Assembly: GCA_002887195.1 (NCBI GenBank) | Contig: PJAB01000035.1 | Coordinates: 1-55,507 of the forward strand | Reading direction: 5' to 3' | DNA length: 55,507 nt | DNA from: Chrysochromulina parva | Lineage: Eukaryota; Haptophyta; Prymnesiales; Chrysochromulinaceae | Shown here: positions 37,421 through 46,845 of the stretch, one piece after another | How the letters are laid out: each line of letters begins with the position of its first letter | Numbering within the stretch: position 1 is the first letter of the stretch | Notes under the pieces: generated by a model | The model's input: the letters and a program-made list of their open reading frames with translations, nothing else | The model's database searches: none | Told to the model about the DNA's origin: nothing | Program-made: the position numbers and the translations under genes

Positions 37421-38702
37421 TCACACGTTCTGCGCACCCGCCTCCGCGGCCGCCTCCGGCTTCTTCGTCCTCCGCGTGAACGAGAGCGAGCGCGCCATCT
37501 TGCCGAGAGTGCCCTCAGCGGCAGGCTCACTCGCGGCCGGCGGGGCGGCGTCGGACGCCCGCGGCGTGCTGCTCTCCTTCTTCTGGTTGCGCTTCGTGAA
37601 TGAGAGCGAGCGCGCCATCTTGCCCATTTGGCCCATAATCGAGTTCTCCTTCTGCCTCTTACGCTCTTCTGCCTTACTCTTCTTCTTGCGGTAGATCATG
37701 TGCCTGGCACCGCTCTGGATCTTAGTGGCAGCCCACTGTCTCAGGTTATCCTTCTTCAGCTTGAGCTCCGCCTGCGCCTGGCGGCGTCGAACCGCCGCCT
37801 GCAGCATGAGGGATGCGCCGCGCTCCTCATGGAACTGGCCACGTGCCTTGTACGCACGGAAACACTTTTGGATCCTGGTGGCCGCACGATTCTTCGCGCG
37901 CAACTCCTTCTTGAGTCTGTTCTCCTCGGTGGGGATCGCCTCAGCGACGCTCTCGAAAACGCTCTTCGCGCGCGCCGAGAGCTGGCCGAAGTTCTGCTCC
38001 GCCCCTTGCATGAAGTTCGCAAAGCCCGCGGCAATGTTGAGACCGCCTGGAGGAGGCGTGGGTGCGGGTGCGCTGCTGCTAGGGGCTCCGGGCCCGTTGA
38101 TGACCTTCAGGCCCGTCAGCAGTGGCCCGGGTGCGCCTGCACCTGGGCCGCGCGGCGTCGCCGCGTCCGTGCGCGGCGTCGCCTGCGGCGCCTGCCCCGG
38201 CTGAGCAGCCTCGATGGCCTTGCGCGCGTTCTCGGCCTCGATCTGCGCGTACTCCTCGTACTTCGCATCGAAGTCAGCGCGCTTCGGTAGCTTCTTAATT
38301 TTCAAGTAGCCCTCCGATTCGCGCAGCAGCCGCGCAGCATGCAGCGGGCCCTGGACGTCTTGGCCCTGCACTGACATGATGCGCTCGCCGACAAACAGCT
38401 TGCCGACGGCCGGGCCCGTGGCGCCGAGCCGGCTGATGATGGCCGCTTCCGGCACGCCGCCCTCCTGCGGATCGCGTCGGTAGAATGTCACGCCCAGCTT
38501 ACTGTCCTTGGATTCCTTGTACAGGATGACCTCCTGGGCCTGCGGAGGACGCGGCGGCGGGCGAGAGCGGTGAGGAGCACGGAGACCAAGAGCGCGCCGC
38601 GTCGCAGGGGCCAAGGATGCAACATCCGATCGGCGTGGCAGATGCGAAGAGGCGTGGCTCGCGGCATCGCACCTGCGCCAGCTGCGCGCCAATGCCAAAC
38701 AT
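37421..38702 (-). CDS. PDZ-domain protein with IQ motifs and MARSLSF tail
   Basis: Two exons on the minus strand, 38673-38702 (MFGIGAQLAQ) and 37421-38539, joined by a 133-nt GT-AG phase-0 intron, give about 382 residues. Residues about 12-95 are a PDZ domain (VILYKESKDSKLGVTFYRRD, VGKLFVGERIMSVQGQDVQG, HAARLLRESEGYLKIKKL). After a Pro/Ala linker come IQ-type calmodulin-binding helices: RAKNRAATRIQKCFRAYKAR, LMLQAAVRRRQAQAELKL and RQWAATKIQSGARHMIYRKK. The C-terminus has two copies of GKMARSLSFTKR/TRR, basophilic-kinase-type sites. It is likely a calmodulin-regulated scaffold. The IQ and MARSLSF part is shared with the divergent neighbour at 39005. Confidence 0.82.
38540..38672 (-). other. 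Intron of the PDZ-IQ gene
   Basis: GT-AG, 133 nt, phase 0 (CTGGCGCAG|GTGCGA ... CCTCCGCAG|GCCCAG). The joined N-terminus is MFGIGAQLAQ|AQEVILYK, running directly into the PDZ domain. Confidence 0.75.
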
Positions 38703-39004
38703 CCTTGGCCGACTCAAGGACGAGTTGGAGGCCAACCTGAGGACGTCGATTTGGGCAGCTAAAAAGGGCTCTGATTAGGCTCGTAATCACTTTGCCCTCG
38801 ATAAAACCCCCGTGATCAAGTCATCAAGACACGTCACGTCTCGTCATGTCACGTCAAGCCTTACGCAAGTTCACCTTGAGATCTTGATTGTGGTGCGGGC
38901 GCTCGCCAAAAAGAGATTTTCTCCGACGGCGGTGCCGCCGCGCGGACCCGGACGAAAAAGCGGCACGAGCCCGAGTTCCCCTCAAGACCATCAAGGTGTC
39001 CACG
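38703..39004. promoter_or_regulatory. Divergent upstream region of the IQ paralogue pair, with degenerate pentamers
   Basis: 302 bp between two related genes. At 38814-38860 there is a degenerate run of CAAGTCATCAAG, CACGTCACGTC and CATGTCACGTCAAG words, related to the AAGTC arrays at other promoters. Confidence 0.4.
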
Positions 39005-39430
39005 ATGAGTTTTTTCGCCGAATTCATCGAGGGTCTTGATCCAGTGAAGAGGGAGCTACGCACGAAGAACCGTGCGGCACGCAAGATCCAAAGGTCGTTC
39101 AAGAACCACTCGTCCAAAGGCGAGTTCGAGGAGAAGCGCGGCGCGGCAATCTTCCTGCAGGCTGCTGCACGGCGCAAGAGGGCGCAGTCGTTGCTCGAGG
39201 CGAAGAAGAATGACCTCAGGATCTGGGCCGCGATGGAGATCCAGGACGCCGGTAGGCGCATGATCCTCCGCAAGGCGGCGAAGAAGGCGGCCGAAGACAG
39301 GCGGCGGGCAAAAGCCGGTTTACTGGGTATCGGCGTTGGTACGTACCGCAGTATGGCGCGCTCACTCTCCTTCACGAAGAAGAAGAGCCCCGAGAAGAAG
39401 CCCAAAGTCGCATCGGTGCAGGAGCTTTGA
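39005..39430 (+). CDS. IQ-motif protein, paralogue of the PDZ-IQ neighbour
   Basis: 141 residues from the ATG at 39005 (MSFFAEFIEGLDPVKR). It aligns through its length with the second half of the divergent PDZ-IQ protein. KRELRTKNRAARKIQRSFKN matches KKELRAKNRAATRIQKCFRA. EEKRGAAIFLQAAARRKRAQ matches EERGASLMLQAAVRRRQAQ. IWAAMEIQDAGRRMILRKAA matches QWAATKIQSGARHMIYRKK. SMARSLSFTKKK matches KMARSLSFTKR. The PDZ domain is absent. It is a probable calmodulin-binding protein that could compete with or modulate its larger relative. Confidence 0.8.
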   Translation: MSFFAEFIEGLDPVKRELRTKNRAARKIQRSFKNHSSKGEFEEKRGAAIFLQAAARRKRAQSLLEAKKNDLRIWAAMEIQDAGRRMILRKAAKKAAEDRRRAKAGLLGIGVGTYRSMARSLSFTKKKSPEKKPKVASVQEL

Positions 39431-40231
39431 GCGCAGGCAGGAGACAGTAATGAGTGAGGCCGCGGTGGCGCACTATTCCTGCGTTGAGGCCGCTTGCCCC
39501 GGCGACGACTCTCCGGGCAGCCCCAGAGATGCGCCGCGACGCGGAAGAAGTGACATGAGAAGGGCGAGGCGTGCGAGCGGCCCTGAAGAGGCCCGGCCGA
39601 CAGGGTCATAGGCTCTCAGCGTGTCGCTTCTGCTCGCACGTGGACACTTGATCTACAGCGCCACCGGTGTAAAGCATTCTGTATGCGGGGGAGTGAGTGG
39701 TCACTGTGCGCATGTGTTTCCCTGGTGGTCTGTAGGCCAGGGAATACGCGACGCTCGCCCCGGAATACGGTAGAATTCGTTGTCGAAGCTGACGAGAGAA
39801 GTGTATACGGGACAATTTATAGATTTAAGATTATACGCCGGGTGGCGGGACGTGTCCGCAGTTCCCACGTCCGGGGACGCCCCCAGGCTGCGGACGGCGG
39901 AGCAAGTACCCCCGCGGGTTGTTGCGCGTTCCTCCGGCTCCGCTCCCGGAGAGATATGAGATAACAAGACGAGTTGGTCACTACGGAGATGCCGGACGTG
40001 AGCGGTGCGGTGCCGGCCCTGTGGCCTGTGGGCCTGGCTGCGTGGCTGGTGCCTACATGTAAGGCTCTCGCGAGGGAGCTCGACGAGCGCGATGGTTGTT
40101 GGTGCGCTTGAGGAGGATTCTGGTTCAAATTCAAGAGAATGTGCCGTTCGCCGTCTTCATGTTTTCGTCCTGAAGCGACCTGCGTCGTCGCGGGCCCGAC
40201 GGATCGCACATTCGCACACCGGCCTGGGAGC
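39431..40231. other. Intergenic
   Basis: About 800 bp between two plus-strand genes. No domain, RNA fold or tandem repeat was noticed; composition is close to the genome average. Confidence 0.45.
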
Positions 40232-41236
40232 ATGGACGTACCGTCGACGACCACGACCGCGGTCCAGACCTCTCTCCGGGCGGCTGCCCACGCCTTCGGT
40301 GACATGCCCAACGCGCGCACGCCGCCGCACTCGGTGTCACAGCTTTTGCACTACCTCCAATCCGCCGAGCTCCAGGCGTCCGAGAAACCCCTCCCTCCGA
40401 TGCGAATCATGCTCGCGCTTGCGGAGCAGACGACGAGCGAGCTCGAGGCGCGGTCGCGTAAGGCAGTGATGCAGCAGCGATGCTGGCTGCAGGAGCGGCT
40501 TCAGCATGGACTCGTCGTAGCCGATGCGCCCGGCTGGATGCGGCTTCCCAAGGGCCTGCGTACGATCCTTTGTGCACGGTATTCTGGTCACACAGAGGAG
40601 CGATACTTCGACAACCAGCCGCCGGCGCGCGCCGCGGCCGGACCAGACGCACTCGCAGCCGTGGGCGCGGCTCATGCACAGCTCAAGAGTCGCTACGCCC
40701 TGTGGCGGCGCGTGCTCGACTCGTCGTTCGGCTCGCGCTGCTCGCCGCGGGAGATCCAGAGCGCCCCGCGAGCGCAGGACAGCCACACGCCGTCGACCCG
40801 CGACGTCGACACCGGTGGCAGCCGCGACATTGTCGAGGAGAGCGATGACGGCATGGTCTTGCCTGTGACCTCTTCGGTGAGCATCGAGCTGCGCGGCGGT
40901 CCGAGCGGCATCATCTCGCCGCTCGTCGACGCGCGCACGCACTGGCAGGTGAAAGTGCGCCTCGACTGCGGGAGCGTACCCTGCCGCGTGAGTCGGCTGA
41001 TACTCTCCGAGGACGTCCGCGACGCCTGGGCTGTCGACTTGGCCGCCGAGGCCTTCGGCCCCGCCGAGCTCGCGGCCCTCGAGCGCCTTGCGACGGTCGA
41101 GCATTCCTTCTCACCGCCCGCCGAGCTGCTCGGCAGCTGCTCCTCGGTGCACGTGCGCCTCAAGATGCCGCGCGTACGCGCAAGCGGCTCACTCGAGAAA
41201 GAGCCACCAAAGCTGCGCGTGGAGCGCGTGCTGTGA
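40232..41236 (+). CDS. Unrecognised protein, possibly mixed helical/beta
   Basis: 334 residues from the ATG at 40232 (MDVPSTTTTAVQTSLRAAAH). I do not recognise a family. The N-terminal half is helical (PHSVSQLLHYLQSAELQASE, MRIMLALAEQTTSELEARSR, VMQQRCWLQERLQHGLVVAD). The middle is variable. The C-terminal 100 residues look like a beta-rich domain (SSVSIELRGGPSGIISPLVD, THWQVKVRLDCGSVPCRVSR, SCSSVHVRLKMPRVRA). Good codon bias and a single long frame support coding. It converges with the S6K-like kinase. Confidence 0.6.
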   Translation: MDVPSTTTTAVQTSLRAAAHAFGDMPNARTPPHSVSQLLHYLQSAELQASEKPLPPMRIMLALAEQTTSELEARSRKAVMQQRCWLQERLQHGLVVADAPGWMRLPKGLRTILCARYSGHTEERYFDNQPPARAAAGPDALAAVGAAHAQLKSRYALWRRVLDSSFGSRCSPREIQSAPRAQDSHTPSTRDVDTGGSRDIVEESDDGMVLPVTSSVSIELRGGPSGIISPLVDARTHWQVKVRLDCGSVPCRVSRLILSEDVRDAWAVDLAAEAFGPAELAALERLATVEHSFSPPAELLGSCSSVHVRLKMPRVRASGSLEKEPPKLRVERVL

Positions 41237-41731
41237 GAGGTCGTGTGCGCGAGAGCTGTTTGAGGCAGTGGGCACAGGAAGTGGACGAGGCTCGAGGGGG
41301 TCCCTGCCGGTCCGCGGTCGGGGTGCGACGTTTGTCGGATCGCGTGACCGCCGGGCGACACGGATCCGGGCGCGGCCGCGGGTCGACGGTCGTGAACGGA
41401 AGATCTGAAAAGTACCGTACCGTACGGTGCCGTCCGGCCAGGCGTGACCGCCCCGCGCGGCCTTGTGAGAGACGCGTTGTTGACCGACTGACCGTCCACC
41501 GCCCGGTCGCGCCCGCGGTTCCCGCGGGCCGCCGCCGCACACGACAAACCCCGTGTAGCACGCGGCCACGACTGCACGTCAGTCAACACCGCGCTTACAC
41601 CGCGCGACGGAACATCAGTCATCAGCACGCACATATCGTGACACAACCTCGGCATGCCTCTGTTCTTAGTTCTGTTCTTAGTTCTGTTCGAGCCCCCCCC
41701 CCCCGCAGAAAGGGGAGAAAGGGGGGAGATC
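41237..41731. other. Intergenic between converging genes
   Basis: About 500 bp. It contains a duplicated TCTTAGTTCTGTTC word (41668-41690) and a run of about 13 C (41692-41705) followed by AGAAAGGGGAGAAAGGGGG. Otherwise featureless. Confidence 0.5.
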
Positions 41732-44700
41732 TCACCTCATCCGCACCGCGGGGAAGCGCAGCAGGGACTCGGAGGCAGCTGAGTCGCGATCCGAGCCGCG
41801 GCTCGAGTCCGAATCACAAGATAGGCGCGACGAGCGCAGAGAGTGCAGCGAGTCGCGGATCGAGTGACGAAGCGAGGTGCGGATCTCCGGCGACGAGTAC
41901 TCGAGCGTAAGCGCCTCGAACTGCTCGTTCATCTCGACCGAGAGCGGCTTGCGCAGCGGTGAGAGCACGGGTGCCTCGAGGGTGTACTTGGTGTCGAAGT
42001 TGGACACGTCGCTCGTCGGGTCGGCGGCATTCAGCGTGGGCACAAACGGCGCCTCAAGCTTCCCGAGCATCAGCAGCTTCCAGTTCAGGTTGCGGAAAAA
42101 CGGGTGTGTCTTGAGGGAGGCAAAGTCGGACTGACACGTGGGCGACTCTTCTCGGACACCGAGCCGCTGGGCGGGGTCCTTGGTGAGAAGCCCTTTGATG
42201 AGCCCCTTGGCCTCATTCGTGAACCATGAGGGCAGCCGCAGCTTCGTGTGCACGATCTTGCGCTGCAGCTCCTTCTGCTCCTTGTGCCACCACGGCGCCT
42301 CGCCCGTCATCATCTCGTAGAGCAGCACACCTGATGAGGGAGGCAATCAGAGGTCATCAGAGGTCATCACACCTGATGAGGCGTCATCAGATCGTAGAGC
42401 AGCACACACCGAGCGACCACACGTCTCATCAGAGGTCATCAGAGGTCATCAGAGGTCATCAGAGGTCATCAGAGGTCATCAGAGGTCATCAGAGGTCATC
42501 AGAGGTCATCAGCACACACCGAGCGACCACACGTCCACCGCCTGGCCACACAGCATGCGCCGCAGCACCTCGGGCGCCATGTACTCGGTCGTGCCAACCA
42601 GCACAGGCCGGCCTGAGGCGGACGTGTGCGTGGCGGAAGCGGTCAGCCCAACAGCTGCGAGCCCGAAGTCACAGAGCTTCGCGTTCCCGTCGGCGCAGAT
42701 GAGCACATTCTCCGGCTTGAGGTCGCGGTAGATGATGCTCTGCGCATGCAAGTGCTCGAGCGCGAGCATCACCTGCCAAATAAGGGAGGTCATTAGGGAG
42801 GTCAATAGGGAGGTCAATAGGGAGGTCATTAGGGGGGGTCATTAGGGTAGCCATGAGGGTGCTCGAGCGTCGTGACGATCACCTCGGCGGCATAGAAGCG
42901 CGCCATCTTCTCCGAGAACATCTCATGCGCCCTCAGGTGCGCGAAGAGCATGCCGCCCGGCACGTACTCCATCACGAAGTGCAGCTTGGACGCGCTCTGG
43001 AAGGCACATTCGAGCCCGAGGATGAACGGGTGGCGCGCCTCGGCATGCTGGCGCAGGATGCTCAGCTCGATCGCAATATTCTCCATCGAACGATAGCGTT
43101 CAATGGACGCCTTATCGACCACCTTCATCGCATAGATCTGGTGGTTGAGGTGGCAGCGTACTTGAAAGACCTTGCCGTAGCCTCCTTTGCCCACGAGCCG
43201 CAGTAGCACAAAGTCATCCATGGAGAGCGTGCGCATGCTTGCCGTCTCCGCCAGCTCGAGTTCCTCCACGAGCGCCTCCACCGCCTCCGCCGCCGCCGCC
43301 GCCGCCACACGTGCCACAAAGTCCCCATCGAGCGGCGACGCGAGGTGCTCACCATGGCGCTCGTTGGCGTCGCTCCTTACGCTGCCCGCCGCCGCCTCCT
43401 CCGCCGCCTCCGCCGCCTCCGCCTCCTCCGCCTCCTCCGGCGCCGAGGTCGACCGCAGCAGCGCGGCGAGGGCCGCCGTGAGCTCTGCCGCTGCCGCTGC
43501 GGCATGCGCCCCATCGTACCGCGGCAACTCGCCGGTGATCAGCGAGCGACTCGACGGTGGCACGATGATCTTAAGCACTACGGGGGGGCTCGGCGGCGTC
43601 GTTGCGGGCGGCATCGTCGGCGCGCCCGCGCCGGCGTCGTTCTCGTCAGGCATCATCGAAGTGTCTGGATCGGCCAGATTGAGCGTCGTCGCGGGCGTCG
43701 TCGTCGTGGGCGGCGCAGTGCCCGTCGGCACCGCAAGCTCGTCTGTGACCGTGGCGCTGAGTGGTGGGCGCTGGCCGGCGGCAGCAGCGGCGGACGTTGA
43801 GGCGCCGACGGCGGGCGCGCTGCGCTGGGCACCTGGTGGCGGAGCGCCGTGCTGGGCGGCGGGAGGCAGCTTCATCGAGTGTGGGAAATTGTGCGGCGGA
43901 GAGTGCCGAGGGTGAGGGGTGTCAGGACCGTGCAACGGCTCCCTGATCTCGTCTTCGATCTCATCGTGCAAGGGCTCCCTGATCTCATCGTCGTGCGCCG
44001 CCTCGATCGACATATGCACCGGATCCGATGCTGCCCACGACGGCGCGGCCGCGCTGCCGGCCGCGGCCCACGACGGCGCCATGGGAGCCGCGACGGCGCC
44101 AGTGCCGGTGGGTGCGGCAGCAGGGGTGGGTGGTGTGACCGAGGAGGAGGTCGAAGAGGCGGGCGTGGGTGTGGCCGAGGAGGCGAGGAAGGAGGAGGCC
44201 GATGAGGACGTGGAGGTGGCTGTAGTGCTCGACGCGGCGCTCATGCGCAGCATCGAGGAGACGGAAGCTGCCTCTAGCCCCCCGCTACCCGCCTTGGCCC
44301 CCGGCGAGAGGGGGCCGCTGCTCGCTGTGGGCGGCGGCCGGCTATGTAGAAGCGATCCATGGCTTAGGGTGGCGGGGAGGGCATCGAGGTGACGCAGCTC
44401 TCCCAATGCGGTGGCAGACGCGCTGCTCTGCTGCTTGATCTTCTGTGCCGAGGACTTGAACTGATACAGCCGATCCAGCATTGCCTGGCCCTCATCCGCT
44501 GATGCGCCCGCGACGGCGCCGGCGCCGCGTCCGCCGCCGCCGCCGCTGGCGCCCACGCCGGCGCCGGCGCGTCCCCCCCAGGCCCCCGCAGGGGGCTGCT
44601 TGCGCCACGTGGCGTCGGGCGACGCGCCGGCGGCACTGGCGCCGAGGCTGCTCCCCCACGCGCTCGGCTTGGGCGTGGACGTGCTGAGTGGGCGGGCCTC

Positions 44701-46720
44701 CTCCTCCTCGCGCGACTCGCGCGGCGCCACGTGTACGGTCTCGACCGTTGGTGCCCGCCACGGCGCGTGCATGGCCGCGGCGGCCGAGGAGGCCGAGGAG
44801 GCCGAGGCGGCCGCGGAGGCCTGCGGTGCGCCCGGCTCGGCGGGCATCGTCAAATCCGCCTCCTCCCACGAGGCCACGGAGACGGTCGACATGCGGTTGC
44901 TCGGTCGGCCTGATGGGCGGGCCGAGGGCTGCAGCGAGCGAGCGTCCGGCGCCGTCGTGGGCACCGGCGCGGCGGACGGAGCGGCTGAAAGAGGCGGCGC
45001 GGGGGGCGCAGGTGGAGCTGGTGGCGCAGATGGAGCTGGTGGCGCAGGCGGCGGTGGAGCTGGCGGCGGTGGAGGCGGAGGAGCGGCGGAGGGCGGGCCG
45101 TCGGCGCCAGCTGCGGCTGCGGAGGCGTCTGCGGGGGCAGCTGCGGGGGCGGCTGCGGGGGCAGCTGCGGAGGCGTCTGCGGAGGGCCATCGCCCCTCGT
45201 CATCACGAGCCATCTGGCGCTGCAGCGTGGCCAGCTCGTACTCGAGCTGTGGAATCGAGAGCACCTGATGAGGGAAGCCATCGGAGGTCATCAATGAGGC
45301 AATCAGAGGCAATCAGCTCATACTCGAGCTGTGGAATCGAGAGCACCTTGGCCTGTAGGGCCTCGGTCAATCAGAGGCAATCACAGGCAATCATAGGCAA
45401 TCAGCGGTCATCAGTGAGGTAATCAGAGACCATCAGAGGCCATCAGAGGCCATGAGAGGCCATCAGTACCTTGGCCTGTTGGGCTTCGTTGAGAGGTTTG
45501 CCATCAGCGTGCTCCTGCTGCACCGCGAGGGCCTGCCGGAGCTTCTTGAGGATCGCGCGCTCGCGCTTCTCCGCCTCGCTCTTGGCACTGCTCGTGGCCT
45601 CGGCGGTCGGGGTGCCCGCCAGGTCGTACGAAACTGCCGCCTCGGCCATCGGCTGAGTCTCGGCAGACAGCGCGCCCTGCGCCTCTGCGGCCGCCTCTGC
45701 GGCCGCCCCTGCGGCCGCCTCGGCTGCCTCGGCCGCCTCCGCCGCCTCGGCCGCCTCCATCCTGGCTCGTAGCGCCGCCTTCTTCCTCTCCCGCGCGGCC
45801 GCCTTCGCAGCGGCCGCCTCATCGGCGCTCGCCACGGCGCTCGCCACGGCGCTCGCATCGGCGTTCAGCACGGCGCTCGCATCGGCGCTCAACACGGCGC
45901 TCGCCTCGGCGCTCAGCACGGCGCTCGCCTCGGCGCTCAGCAGGGGTTTCGTCACGGCGCTCGCCTCGCTGGCCGTGGCACGGCCCTCAGCTGATGGCGT
46001 GACAGCCCCCCCAGCTGCCCCGACGGGCAGTGCCGTGTCAGTGGCCTCGGCCGATGGTGGCGCCGCGGCCGCGGGCGGTGGCGTGGCCGCGGCCTTGGCG
46101 GCGGCCACGTCCTCAGCGGCCGTCTGCGCGGCCTCCAACTGCGCCTCCGCCGCCGCACGCTCCTCCTTGAGCTCTGCCTCGCTCGCAAGCTTCTGCAGCT
46201 GCTCCGCGGTGAGGGTCTTGGCCTCGAGGCTGCGTAGCGAGAGGCACATCGACCCGGAGGGCGTGAGGCACATCGACCCGGAGGGCGTGAGTGGCATCCC
46301 GATGGGCAGCTCCAGGCGGCAGCATGTGCGTTGCGGCGGCAGTGCTGACCTTCGGATTTCCTCAATCTGACGCAGCTTCTTCGTGAGCGCACGGATGCGC
46401 TTGTTCAGGGCTGTTACGGGATCGTCGATGGACTGCGCGAGACACAGCCGCGCTCTCGGGTCAGCAGCGGGAAGAGCGGACACGGTGCTGAGCATGATGG
46501 GCACGTCGCGCGGGTCTGTGCAGCTCGTTTCACGCACCACCACAGCCGTGGATGGCCCCTCGGTTGCCATCGCCGTGGTAGGCGCACAGCCAGTATTCGC
46601 AATGCCGACGGCCACAACGAATACTGAAGGCAGCACACAGCGTGTGATGATTTTGCTTCTCGCGCCTCCGTCGGCTGCGACCTCAAACGAGGTCGCTAAA
46701 AAATGAACTTTGTCATTCAT
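41732..46720 (-). CDS. S6K-like AGC protein kinase with very long N-terminal extension
   Basis: Four exons on the minus strand: 45470-46720, 42883-45264, 42520-42772 and 41732-42330, about 1494 residues; lengths and phases (0, 0, 1) close exactly. The C-terminal kinase runs [82 protein letters not shown] and [20 protein letters not shown]. The AGC tail [16 protein letters not shown] matches the S6K/SGK type, with a weak hydrophobic motif ([11 protein letters not shown]). The first 420 residues hold two helical modules ([38 protein letters not shown]) like the C-terminal helices of eIF2A and PYM, separated by SAEASAVL repeats. About 650 residues of disordered Ala/Pro/Ser sequence follow. It is possibly a translation-linked kinase; that link is inference. 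Confidence 0.85.
42331..42519 (-). other. Introner-like intron 3 of the S6K-like kinase
   Basis: 189 nt, donor CTCG|GTGTGTG, acceptor CCCTCATCAG|GTGTGC, phase 1, giving LGVLLYEM. It holds eight perfect AGAGGTCATC units (42431-42510). It also holds an internal fossil copy of the exon junction: 25 nt at 42400-42424 equal 42510-42534, and 16 nt at 42392-42407 equal 42315-42330. Confidence 0.85.
42431..42510 (-). repeat. Perfect 10-bp x8 tandem array inside the intron
   Basis: Eight identical AGAGGTCATC units (GATGACCTCT on the coding strand). It is the same unit as in introns at 29088-29130 and, degenerate, at 45266-45465. The complete uniformity suggests recent expansion. Confidence 0.95.
42773..42882 (-). 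other. Introner-like intron 2 of the S6K-like kinase, diverged
   Basis: 110 nt, donor GCCGAG|GTGATCG, acceptor TTTGGCAG|GTGATGC, phase 0, giving [12 protein letters not shown]. Its 5' end resembles the start of the downstream exon (GTGAT, then CGCTCGAGCAC in both). The rest is CCTAATGACCTC-type repeats. It looks like an older member of the same family. Confidence 0.85.
45265..45469 (-). other. Introner-like intron 1 of the S6K-like kinase, two-step structure
   Basis: 205 nt, donor GCCAAG|GTACTG, acceptor CCCTCATCAG|GTGCTC, phase 0, giving [15 protein letters not shown]. An internal CTACAGGCCAAG|GTGCTC (45346/45347) duplicates the upstream junction and splits it into 123-nt and 82-nt units, each starting GT and ending AG. 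The 82-nt unit starts with a 33-nt copy (one mismatch) of the downstream exon. Confidence 0.85.
45836..45960 (-). repeat. Coding minisatellite in the kinase N-terminal region
   Basis: Five to six 24-nt units of the type GGCGCTC(G/A)(C/G)... encode [16 protein letters not shown] repeats. A second, shorter tandem repeat (24 nt x2, near 46240-46290) encodes TPSGSMCL twice. Both are in frame and should be length-variable. Confidence 0.75.
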
Positions 46721-46845
46721 CTACGAATCTGACTCGCTCGAAAAGTGAAATGGTGTGCATACACAAAGATTGGTCAACGAATCGCGCCAAATTTTTGCCT
46801 TGAGAAAGAAATGAAGCGAGCAGGGTCAGCAGGTCTCGCCCGAAC
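46721..46845. promoter_or_regulatory. 125-bp divergent promoter, kinase / UFD1-UBX
   Basis: The ATGs of two long genes face away from each other with 125 bp between them. The gap is AT-richer than its flanks. No TCAAG array or GACT box is present; a GAAAAGTGAAATGG word and AAATTTTTG are notable but unassigned. Confidence 0.4.

Noticed and set aside
42392..42424. Internal copy as a separate exon
   Set aside because: Using it would give a shifted frame (extra GT); the kinase sequence LGVLLYEM needs only the outer donor and acceptor.
42361..42510. CRISPR-like array
   Set aside because: Units are 10 bp and contiguous with no spacers; it is a minisatellite in a eukaryotic intron.
42226..42702. 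Repetitive plus-strand frame ([10 protein letters not shown] units)
   Set aside because: It is translation of the 10-bp intron array on the antisense strand; the array is intronic in the kinase gene.
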